This document shows positions 17,530-26,300 of a stretch of 64,000 nt of DNA, in pieces. The DNA is taken from NCBI RefSeq assembly GCF_005222705.1, contig NZ_STGF01000002.1:186001-250000 (forward strand). Direction: 5' to 3'. Source of the stretch: Paenibacillus sp. SY21-1 (GTDB lineage: Bacteria > Bacillota > Bacilli > Paenibacillales > Paenibacillaceae). How positions within the stretch are numbered: the stretch's first letter is position 1; the number at the start of each line of letters is the position of its first letter. A model generated the notes under the pieces. That model saw only the letters and a program-made list of their open reading frames with translations. It was not told the origin of the DNA and did no database searches. Position numbers and translations under genes: made by a program.

Positions 17530-18567
17530 TTAATATTTGCGATCGGCAAGCACCGCTTTGGCTTCCTCCGACGTGAACGTGCCTTCTTCCGTTACAATTC
17601 TTCTCGGAATTTCTTTGCCTGCCAGCACATCGTTAACGGCTTGCATCAGCTGCGGCCCGAGAAGCGGATTACATTCCACGATAAAATTGATTTTGCCCTC
17701 AGCGGCAGCTGTCATTCCATCCTTCACCGCATCGACGGTTATGATAATAATATCCTTGCCCGGCACAAGCCCGGCCGCTTCGATCGCTTGAATAGCGCCT
17801 AGCCCCATATCGTCATTGTGCGCATACAGCACGTCGATATCCTTGTGCGCCTGCAGGAACGACTGCATAACCTCCTTGCCTTTGGCACGGGTGAAATCGC
17901 CCGTTTGGGAAGCGACGATTTGCAGATTGGCATTGTCCTTGATAACCTCTTCAAAGCCGTTTTTGCGGTCGATAGCGGGAGCGGAGCCGGTAGTGCCTTG
18001 CAGCTCGACGATTTTGACCGGCTCGGCGGCATCCTTGAATTGCTCAACCAGCCATTTGCCTGCACGGCGGCCTTCCTCCACGAAATCGGAGCCGATAAAC
18101 GTCTCATAAAGCGATGTATCTTGCGAATCAACGGCACGATCGGTCAGAATAACCGGAATGCCGGCGTCCTTAGCTTCCTGAAGCACGGTGTCCCAGCCGG
18201 ACTCAACGACGGGAGAAAACGCGATAACGTCGGCTTTCTGTTGAATGAAGGAACGAATCGCTTTAATCTGGTTCTCCTGTTTTTGCTGCGCGTCGGAGAA
18301 TTTCAATTCAAAACCTGCTTCAGCCGCCGACTCCTTGATGGAATCGGTATTAGCCGTACGCCAGCCGCTCTCCGCGCCGACCTGTGAAAAGCCAAGCACC
18401 ACTTTGCCGTTGCCGGCCGCTCCTCCTTGATTGCCTCCTGCGCTTTGATTATTTGTCGGTGCATTCGTCTGAGACGATCCCGTTCCGTTGTTGCCCCCGC
18501 AACCCGCCGAAAACAACATCACTGTAACAATTGCTGCAAGCGCCCCCATTTTCGTAAAGCTCTTCAT
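17530..18567 (-). CDS. ytfQ: Furanose/pentose-binding lipoprotein, YtfQ type
   Basis: A 345-residue lipoprotein with the signal MKSFTKMGALAAIV and lipobox S-A-G-C, followed by a Gly/Asn/Ser/Gln-rich tether. The mature protein aligns closely with E. coli YtfQ (GFSQVGAESGWR, DGQQKQEN-like DAQQKQENQ, FSPVVESGW, YAHNDDMGLGAIQAI). E. coli YtfQ binds galactofuranose and also arabinose-type furanoses; here an arabinoxylan- or arabinan-derived sugar is inferred. It is first in the importer operon. AGGGGAGG precedes the ATG. The promoter carries a -10 fused to a cre half-site. Confidence 0.92.
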   Translation of the reverse strand: MKSFTKMGALAAIVTVMLFSAGCGGNNGTGSSQTNAPTNNQSAGGNQGGAAGNGKVVLGFSQVGAESGWRTANTDSIKESAAEAGFELKFSDAQQKQENQIKAIRSFIQQKADVIAFSPVVESGWDTVLQEAKDAGIPVILTDRAVDSQDTSLYETFIGSDFVEEGRRAGKWLVEQFKDAAEPVKIVELQGTTGSAPAIDRKNGFEEVIKDNANLQIVASQTGDFTRAKGKEVMQSFLQAHKDIDVLYAHNDDMGLGAIQAIEAAGLVPGKDIIIITVDAVKDGMTAAAEGKINFIVECNPLLGPQLMQAVNDVLAGKEIPRRIVTEEGTFTSEEAKAVLADRKY

Positions 18568-18613
18568 CTTCTCATGCCTCCCCTTAATTTCACCGTGAAG
18601 CAGGTGTGATGTC

Positions 18614-18630
18614 AGTATAAAACGCTTTCA
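18614..18630 (-). promoter_or_regulatory. -10 box fused to a cre half-site, ytf operon promoter
   Basis: The minus strand reads TGAAAGCGTTTTATACT. It has a TATACT -10 and a strong cre left half (TGAAAGCG), but the right half is poor. It is nearly the same as the element at 7914-7931, with one base less between the two parts. Confidence 0.4.
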
Positions 18631-18742
18631 GGCTTAAAAAATACGGAGTATCATGGGGAATCGATGTGTTATTATGGGGACTTTTCCTGCGGAATTCGAA
18701 AATGTGTAAATTTTTATTGAAAATGTGGATTTTTTCGTTATT

Positions 18743-18756
18743 GGGTGCGCTTTCAT
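18743..18756. promoter_or_regulatory. Candidate cre site in the ytf/sensor divergent region
   Basis: Read on the minus strand, TGAAAGCGCACCCA fits TGNAANCGNWNNCA at all fixed positions, but the other half is not symmetric. It lies 78-91 bp upstream of the sensor kinase start and about 176 bp from the ytfQ start, so it could repress the sensor operon. Confidence 0.4.
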
Positions 18757-18833
18757 CGCGATTGTTATATGATGGAGCTAAACGGTCAATCGCATTTATG
18801 CCGTTTCCTTAAGAATGCGCGAAAGGGATTGGC

Positions 18834-20657
18834 ATGCCCATGTCCAGACTAATTCGTATGTTTATGTCGAGCGTAAAAGCCAAAATGCTGATTATGTTCG
18901 TCATTCTTACTTCGATCCCGCTCATCGTCGTCGGTTTGATTTCCTATCAGAAGTCGTTTACGACCGTATCCGAGCACAGCAAAGCCGCCACTTTATATAT
19001 TATTGACCAGCTTGCTCGCAACATCGACGTTCTGTTTCAGGATACCGGCAAGCTGCTGGAGCTGGAGAAGAACCCCGCCGTCCTGCAATTCCTGTTTAGT
19101 CAAACCGACTCCTACGCCGACGCCAAGCAAATACTGCTTGCGTTTGATCTTTACCGTAAAACATACCGCTACGACAATGTGCTCAACATTTCAATGGTTA
19201 ATTTGTACGGAAGGGGAATCAGCGAGCGAAAGGGCGTTTTTACATTAAATCAGAATCCGCTCAGAAACTCGCATTTTCAACATTTAATTGCGCATCCCGA
19301 GGATGTGCTGATCATTCCGCCGTCCAGAAGTCTGAAGCTTGACCGGCTTGACGGCTTTACTTACGACGAAGGCAATGTCATTTCCATTCTCGCGACTGTC
19401 AAGCAGCGTATTACTCACGAGGTTATCGGCTTTATCGTTATCGATCTGAACGACGAGTTCGTGCAACGGTTCTCGGAATCGTACCAGCTTGGCAAGACGG
19501 GACGCTTTATCGTCTCCGATTCCGAAGGCCAGCCGATCTACCGCTCATCCGACATGCCGCCGCTGCTGGCCACGGAGACGGAGGCTTCCCGCATGCTTGA
19601 GGGCAAAGGCAATTTTGTAACGTCGAGCAAAGGCAAGCCTATATTCGTCACCTATACGACCTCGCAAACAACCGGCTGGAAAATTATCGGCATCGCGCCG
19701 CTTCAGGAAATTGTAGAGGATGCCAACAAAATTCGGCAGCTCATTATTGTCAGCGTAGGACTGAGCATTTTGTTCGTTGTCGGTCTTTATTTTTTTGTAA
19801 GCTCTCGCTTGACCAAGCCGCTGAAGGTGCTGAAAAACCGTATGCGCAAAGCCGCCTCCGGCAACCTGGACGCCAAGGTCATTCCGGTCGGCTCGGATGA
19901 AATTACGGACCTCGGCAACAGCTTCAACACGATGATCGAGCAGCTGAAAATGCTGATTGCCCGGAGCATTCAAGAGCAGGAGCAGATCCGCAAATCGGAG
20001 CTTCGAACGCTCCAGGCCCAGATCAATCCCCATTTTCTGTACAACACGCTCGATTCGATCATCTGGATGGCTGAAGCCGGCAAAAACGCTCAGGTGATCG
20101 AGCTCGTAAAGGCGCTGTCCCGCTTCTTCCGGATCACCCTCAGCAAGGGCAAGGATTGGATTACGGTTGCCAACGAGATCGAGCATGTCCAATGCTACTT
20201 GGTCATCCAGCAGATGCGCTATCGCGATATTCTGGAATATGCCGTCGACATCGCCCCTGCCGTGCTGCAGCATCGCATCCTTAAAATGACGCTTCAGCCG
20301 ATCGTGGAAAATGCTCTTTATCACGGCATCAAGAACAAACGCGGAAAAGGACTTATTCTGATTACGGCCCATGCGGAGGATGCCGGACAGACGCTTGTGA
20401 TCAAGGTGAGGGATAACGGCAAAGGGATGAGCAAGGAAACGCTGGAGCTGCTGATCGCCAGAGCCGATGGAGCGGAAGCGCTGTCGCAGGACTTTGAAGC
20501 GGAGAGTCGCTACCAGGAAGGCGGCTTCGGCCTTTACAACGTCAATCAGCGCATCCGCCTGTACTACGGGGCCGAATACGGTCTGACCATCGACAGCGCT
20601 GAAGGAATCGGGACGACTGTTACCATTAAGGTCCCTATACTTCCGGGAGGGAAATAA
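18834..20657 (+). CDS. YesM-type sensor histidine kinase (AraS-like)
   Basis: A 607-residue membrane kinase. It has a first membrane span (about 18-37), an extracellular Cache-like sensor (about 40-295), a second span (about 300-322) and HAMP. The His_kinase domain has H400 (AQINPHFLYNTLD) and the HATPase_c motifs VENALYHGIK and VRDNGKGMS. The gene is followed after one base by its regulator and then by a sugar-binding lipoprotein. This is the gene set of the Geobacillus stearothermophilus AraPST arabinose-sensing system, though in a different order. It is divergent from the ytf importer operon it probably controls. AAAGGGA precedes the ATG. Confidence 0.92.
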   Translation: MPMSRLIRMFMSSVKAKMLIMFVILTSIPLIVVGLISYQKSFTTVSEHSKAATLYIIDQLARNIDVLFQDTGKLLELEKNPAVLQFLFSQTDSYADAKQILLAFDLYRKTYRYDNVLNISMVNLYGRGISERKGVFTLNQNPLRNSHFQHLIAHPEDVLIIPPSRSLKLDRLDGFTYDEGNVISILATVKQRITHEVIGFIVIDLNDEFVQRFSESYQLGKTGRFIVSDSEGQPIYRSSDMPPLLATETEASRMLEGKGNFVTSSKGKPIFVTYTTSQTTGWKIIGIAPLQEIVEDANKIRQLIIVSVGLSILFVVGLYFFVSSRLTKPLKVLKNRMRKAASGNLDAKVIPVGSDEITDLGNSFNTMIEQLKMLIARSIQEQEQIRKSELRTLQAQINPHFLYNTLDSIIWMAEAGKNAQVIELVKALSRFFRITLSKGKDWITVANEIEHVQCYLVIQQMRYRDILEYAVDIAPAVLQHRILKMTLQPIVENALYHGIKNKRGKGLILITAHAEDAGQTLVIKVRDNGKGMSKETLELLIARADGAEALSQDFEAESRYQEGGFGLYNVNQRIRLYYGAEYGLTIDSAEGIGTTVTIKVPILPGGK

Positions 20658-20658
20658 T

Positions 20659-22278
20659 ATGGCCAAAAAAATCTTTTTCGTCGACGACGAGATCGTCATT
20701 CGCGAGAATATTCGCACATGCATCGACTGGGAACGAGAAGGCTTCCACTACTGCGGCGATGCTCCGGACGGCGAATATGCGCTTCCGCTAATTGAAGAGT
20801 GCAAGCCCGATATTCTTATTACCGACATAAAAATGCCTTTTATGAATGGAATAGAGCTAAGCACGATCGTACGAAAACGGCTGCCCGATACGAAAATTGT
20901 GCTTATGAGCGGACATGATGAGTTTGAGTATGCCCGCCAGGCGCTTCGAATCGGCGTTGAGGATTACTGCCTTAAACCGCTTGCTTCGGCAGACATTATT
21001 CAATTGCTGCGGAATGTGTCCGGCAAAATCGATCTCGAGGCCGACCAGAAGCTTAAAATGGATCAGCTGTCGCGAAGCTTGAGCAAAATGGAGCAAATAT
21101 CGCGCGAGCAGCTGATTGCCAAGCTCTGCGGAGGGCTGATCGCTTCCGCCGAGGCGATTGAGCTCGCTTCCGCCCAAGGCTTCTCGCTTATTGCCCGGCA
21201 TTATGCCGTTATTCTCACCGATATACGCCCTTCGGCCGCCCATAATCCGGAGGATCTGGACGATATTCAGAAAACGGAACATTTGATCGGCGCCTTGTTT
21301 GAGCAAGGCGCCCAATACGTGACATGGAAGCGAAGCCGCACCGAAACCGTCTGGGTGCTGAAGTCCGAGCAGCAGGCCCTCCTGCGCTGCTTGACCGATC
21401 AGCTTGCGGACGCCTTGAACGCCTTGGCCCAAGAGATGGACATATCGCTTGGCATCGGCGGCATTCAAGACAGACTGCAAGGCGTCCACACTTCGTTTCT
21501 GGAGGCGGAGGAAGATAAGCATTGGCGCAGAATTGCCGAACAGCACCGCAGCTCCCTTTTTGAAAATCCGGACTTTTTCGAGCATCATCAGTATCTGGAC
21601 AGAGACGGCTTTATCAACTTTCTCGCCATCGGCTCTCCGAGGAGCGCAGAGGAGCAAATCCGCCAATTCGCAGCAGGCTTCGCCTCCATTAATTGGAGCA
21701 CCTCGCTGTTTGGCTACTACACGCTGAACGATCTGACGCTCGAGGTAATCCGTAAAGCCCGCAAGCTCTACCGCACAACCGTTTCACCCGAGGAGTCGAT
21801 TGAAACGTTGAAACGGATGATTCGTTCTGTAGAATCTCTGGAGGAGGCTTATGCGTATCTGGGCCGCCTTGCGGAGCTGTTCTGGAAATGGAGGGCGGAC
21901 TCGACGGGCAAATACGGGGAGCTTATCGCGCAAGTCAAGCTGTTCGTACAGGAGAATTACGGCAAGGAGGGGCTGTCGCTACAAGATGCCGCCGACCTGG
22001 TCAATGTGAGCGCCAACCATCTGAGCAAAGTCTTCAGTCAGGAGACGGGCCAGACCTTTATTGAGTTTCTGATGATGACAAGAATTCGCAAAGCGATGGA
22101 GCTGATGCAGTCCTCCAACGCCAAATCGTACGAAATAGCGTGTGCGGTCGGTTACAACGATCCGCATTATTTTTCCAACCTGTTTAAGCGGGTAACCGGA
22201 ATGACGATTCGCGAGTTTCGCAAGCATGGCTGGCAGCAAGACGGCTTACTGGGCGAAGGAGGAACGAAAGGTGCCTGA
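20659..22278 (+). CDS. YesN-type response regulator with AraC domain (AraT-like)
   Basis: A 539-residue regulator. The receiver domain (about 1-120) has D9/D10, phospho-acceptor D56 (LITDIKMPF) and the conserved Lys in CLKP. A variable middle region follows. A C-terminal AraC double helix-turn-helix (about 430-530) includes SANHLSKVFSQETG and the closing MTIREFRKH. The start overlaps the kinase operon tightly (TAA-T-ATG) and uses GGGAGGGAAA inside the kinase gene. It probably activates the divergent ytf importer genes when the kinase reports pentose. Confidence 0.92.
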   Translation: MAKKIFFVDDEIVIRENIRTCIDWEREGFHYCGDAPDGEYALPLIEECKPDILITDIKMPFMNGIELSTIVRKRLPDTKIVLMSGHDEFEYARQALRIGVEDYCLKPLASADIIQLLRNVSGKIDLEADQKLKMDQLSRSLSKMEQISREQLIAKLCGGLIASAEAIELASAQGFSLIARHYAVILTDIRPSAAHNPEDLDDIQKTEHLIGALFEQGAQYVTWKRSRTETVWVLKSEQQALLRCLTDQLADALNALAQEMDISLGIGGIQDRLQGVHTSFLEAEEDKHWRRIAEQHRSSLFENPDFFEHHQYLDRDGFINFLAIGSPRSAEEQIRQFAAGFASINWSTSLFGYYTLNDLTLEVIRKARKLYRTTVSPEESIETLKRMIRSVESLEEAYAYLGRLAELFWKWRADSTGKYGELIAQVKLFVQENYGKEGLSLQDAADLVNVSANHLSKVFSQETGQTFIEFLMMTRIRKAMELMQSSNAKSYEIACAVGYNDPHYFSNLFKRVTGMTIREFRKHGWQQDGLLGEGGTKGA

Positions 22279-23254
22279 TCGCTCCCTTCGTTCCGCTTGG
22301 ATGACTCGCTGCTGCATTGCGGCGCTTCTGTCTCTCGTGTGGCTTGCCGCATCCGGCTGCGCCAACAACGCGCCGGCCTCTCCCCTCTACCAGTCAGCAA
22401 GCCCGAACGTTCAGCCCGACTCGCCCGAGCTTACGTTCGGCATTATTTACCCCGTCGCTCATCCGTTCTACGAGAAGGTAACGGAGCTGGCGGAGCAAGC
22501 TGCCGCCGCAGCCGGAAGCCGCCTGATCGCCAGAGCGCCGGATGAGGCCAACGTCGAACAGCAAATCAGAATGCTGGAAAACATGATCCGTCTTCGGTTG
22601 GACGGAATCGCTATTTCGCCGATTGACAGCGATGCGCTGACTCCTTACATCAATCAAGCGGTTGAAGCCGGCATCCCTGTCGTATGCTTCGAGTCGGACG
22701 CGCCTGCCAGCAAGCGTCTGGCTTATATCGGGGGAGATAACAAACGAGCGGGGCTGCTCATGGGAAAAATGCTCAATGAGCTGCTGCATAACGGCGGCAT
22801 GGTGCTCGTAGAAAACGGTTTGCCCGAAATGAACAGCCATAAGGAGCGTATGGACGGGTTTCTGGATTATATTCGCGAGGAAACCGATATTCAAATTTTA
22901 GAAATGAACATGCACGACGGCAGCGAAACAGATGCGCTGACGAAGCTGGAGCACATGATTGACGACCATCCGCATTTCGACGCATTCGTCGCTCTCGATT
23001 TTATATCGGGAGCCAGCTCCGTCATTGCCTGGAAAGCGATGGGACTAAGCCGTTACGCGCTCACATTCGGAATGATGCCGGCAATCGAGGAAGCCATCGG
23101 GAACGGTCAAATTACGTTGGCGGTTACCCAGCATGAAGAGAGCTGGGCAGGCTTGATCATAGAAGCGCTTCATGGAGCCGTAACGGGGAAAGCGGTAGCC
23201 AACCGGTTCGATACCGGAGAATCGACGATAGATTACGAAAGGTTATTCCCGTAA
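22271..23254 (+). CDS. Sugar-sensing binding lipoprotein of the three-component system (AraP-like)
   Basis: A periplasmic-binding-protein-1 fold lipoprotein of about 327 residues. The start is GTG at 22271, eight bases after GAAGGAGG, and it overlaps the regulator stop by eight bases. An in-frame ATG at 22226 inside the regulator gene is rejected. The signal ends in the lipobox A-A-S-G-C. The mature part is only distantly related to the two YtfQ-like proteins and lies with the kinase rather than the transporter. In AraPST-like systems such a lipoprotein binds the sugar and signals to the kinase's extracellular domain. That role is inferred here from gene order. Confidence 0.8.
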   Translation: MPDRSLRSAWMTRCCIAALLSLVWLAASGCANNAPASPLYQSASPNVQPDSPELTFGIIYPVAHPFYEKVTELAEQAAAAAGSRLIARAPDEANVEQQIRMLENMIRLRLDGIAISPIDSDALTPYINQAVEAGIPVVCFESDAPASKRLAYIGGDNKRAGLLMGKMLNELLHNGGMVLVENGLPEMNSHKERMDGFLDYIREETDIQILEMNMHDGSETDALTKLEHMIDDHPHFDAFVALDFISGASSVIAWKAMGLSRYALTFGMMPAIEEAIGNGQITLAVTQHEESWAGLIIEALHGAVTGKAVANRFDTGESTIDYERLFP

Positions 23255-23306
23255 CGCTGCCCTGCTGAGATTTTCTTCGTCCGACGAGGCCAGCCGACCG
23301 ACAAAA

Positions 23307-23341
23307 AGAAGCCTGCTCCTCCGCTGAGGAGCAGGCTTCTT
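23307..23341 (+). terminator. Bidirectional terminator between the sensor operon and the PL9 gene
   Basis: A 15-bp perfect stem, agaagcctgctcctc with gaggagcaggcttct, closes a four-base loop. T runs on both strands let it serve the converging genes on either side. Confidence 0.88.
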
Positions 23342-23371
23342 TCACTTGCAGCTTGGGTATGCTGACTCAGG

Positions 23372-26300
23372 TTACTCGAGCGCGCTGAATGCTCGCGAAT
23401 CCAGCCTGATCAGCAATCTATGAACCAGTGCCGCCGCCTCCGCGCGGGAAGCGAAAGCTTGGGGAGCAACTCTGCCCTGGGAATCCCCCTTCACCAGCCC
23501 TTCTTCATTCAGCAGCGCTACGTGCGGAAGCGCATAATCCGCGATGTCCGACCAATCCGCAAATCGTGCCATATCCGTTGAAGTTACATCAGGCATGCCG
23601 AGAACATCGTCGTCTGCGAGACGCAGCGCTCTCGCCGTCATGATGAACATGTCCTGGCGGCTGATGCTCGCATCGGGGCGGAACCGAGCCTCTGCGGTTC
23701 CAAGTATCAAGCCGTGAAGACGCGCCAGCTCCAGCTGCTCTGCATAATAAGCATCGGATGCCACATCGCTGAAGCGTTCTCCCTGGTTGGCGACGCCTCC
23801 TGAACGGAGCTCTGCTCCCTTCAGCTTTAATGCGCGCACGAGCAGAAGCGCATAATCCGCGCGCGTTAAAGTACGTGCCGGCTGGAAGGATTGCTCCGGC
23901 GCGCCCTGTACAACGCCTCGGTCCGCCAGCTCGTGAATAGCCCGATAGGCCCAGTGAGCGTCTGTAACATCATGAAAGGTTCCGGTTGCCGCATACAGGA
24001 TGAAATCGCCGGTCGTCTGTACTTCAAAACGGACCTGTCCCGATTCATCGTCCCGGTATGCGCCGCTGACGTACTCAGCCTCTCCTTCTTCTGCATTCGA
24101 GAGCTTGTAAACGGCCAGACGCTCGTTTGGCGTGTGTGAGCCGCCATCATACGCCAACAGGATTTGAACCGGTCTGGCAAGCTGTGCCGCGTTGAAGACG
24201 CCCCCTTCCGCCGCCAAATTCAGCGTCAGCTTCCGTTTGCCCGCTCCCTCCGGCAGCCCATCCGGCATCTCCGCAGCTGAACCTGCGCTTGCATTCAGCA
24301 TGAGGCTCACGCGCTGCGCCTCGGACAGCGTCTTTTCGTACAGGCTTTCAGCAGGTACGACGAGCGACACGCCGGGAGCGTGAAGCAGCAGCTGCACGCC
24401 TTTAGCCACTTGTTGGCGCAAAAGATAAACCGGCAAGCTGAATTCGAAGGTGACGCCCTCCAATACAGTGCCGCCATAACCTCCGCCGGCCTCAAGATGG
24501 ATCGTCTTCCCTTTCTCCGCCGCAAGCAGCAATTCGCTGTCCGTCACCCGAACGATCCGCAGCTTGCCCCCGCTTTCTTCTTTCATCGGCGCAAGTATGC
24601 TGACACTTCCGTCCGCGTTGATCTTTATGCCCGCCGCTTCAACACCGGAAGGATTAGAGCTGTCCGCTCCGGGCGAGCCGTTCCCCCCGCCGCCAGGCGC
24701 AAGAAATCGCAGAAACTCTCCCCGGATAATGGAGCCTTCCTCATCGCGCTCATAGGTCAACACCGGCTGCAAGCTTGCAAAATTCGCCTCGGTCAGCTGC
24801 ACGCCCTCACGGTTGACCGATTTTGCGCCGTCAAACAAATAATTGCTTGCGGATTGCAGGGAGGCCGGGAACTGATCTCTGGCTTTAACCGACTTTTGAA
24901 AAGAAACAAAACCGCTTAATTTGAAATCGGTCGGAATCGCCGGATAAGTCGTAAAGCTTAAATTGCCGCGCCCGTTGTCGAAGGCCACGTTGTCAACGGC
25001 GATGACTCCCGGATTGCTGTTGCTTGTGAAGCCGTAAGCTCCATTGCCGAACGCTATGCTGTTGCGGATGATATGAGGCACATGAATTCCCTCACCGCCC
25101 AGCTTAAAGCCGTTTTTGTCGCCTGCTCCGACCGTTCCGTTTTGCAAAAATCCATTGTTATAGGCAATGCTGTTCTCGATGACGACCGGACCGATCGCTC
25201 CCGTGCCTGCCTTCGTATACAGATCCCAGCCGTCGTCGATGTTGTTATGCGCAATGCAGCCGCGGAAAACATTGCCCTTGCCCGACGTCAGCTTGGCGGC
25301 AAAGCCGTCGGCGTTGTTGTCGGATGGATCGCGATTATCGAACGAGGTGCTGTTCAGTATCAGATTATAGGACGGCCAATAGGCCGGATCATCCTCCTCC
25401 GTATCCGTTCGGCTAATTTGCAAACCCGTATCCCCGTGCTCATAAAAGCGGCTGTTCTCGACAATGTTGTGGCTCCCGCCAACCGTAAAGCCCTTTGTAT
25501 TGCCCGCCGACCGGGTGAAATCCAGTCCTGTAACGTGCCAGTAATGGCCGCTAAGCACCACGCCCTCCGATTTTTTGTCAAAATCGATGATCGGCCGAGC
25601 GCCCGTTGCCGCTGTCAGCTTTTTTGGGGCTCCCTCGCGTCCGTCATTATATTTGTCGATCCGCAGACTGGAGCTTCGGACATAACGGCCCTCCTGCACG
25701 ACGATGCGCTGGCCTGGCAGCACATACTCCACAGCCGTGTCCAGATCAAGCGGCCGCTGCTGCGTCCCGTCTCCATCAGGCTTGCCGTCCGGCGCCACGA
25801 ACAAGTCGCTTCCTTCCCGATAGGATCTCATGGCCACCGTGAAATTACGGACCATTCGCTCATAGCTTGTAAGTCTCTGCGTGTCGTCCGGCACGAAGCT
25901 GACGCTAAAGCTGGAGTCCGCTTGCGCAATCAGCTCCGAGGCTAGCTCCACCCGCTGCCCGGCTGCGATCGGGAGATCGCGCGTTATGACCTGCTGTCCC
26001 TGACGGACCGTGAGAACGCCGTCTGCATTCGCGCGAACGACAAGCTCGTAATCCCGTTCTGACGATTTATCGCGCGATAAAATATCGAGCTGCGGCTCAG
26101 CGGGTGCCGGGAGCGGAAGCTCTTTGGGCGGATCGCTTAATGCCGCGCTTACCTGCAGCTGAATATCGCTTACTTCAATCGTAGCCAGTCTGGCCGCATA
26201 AAATCCGACATACATCACATCTCCGTTCTGAACGCCGAGAATGTCAGGCTCAAACCAAATCTCCTCGCGACCGTCATTCAGCTTGCCCGTAAATCCGCTG

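Noticed and set aside
19545..20723. 392-residue minus-strand ORF opposite the AraS-like kinase
   Set aside because: The sequence is unrecognisable, and the plus strand encodes a full kinase with all motifs.
22226..22270. ATG start at 22226 for the AraP-like lipoprotein
   Set aside because: It adds 15 charged residues read from inside the regulator gene. The GTG at 22271 has a strong ribosome site and gives a normal lipoprotein signal.
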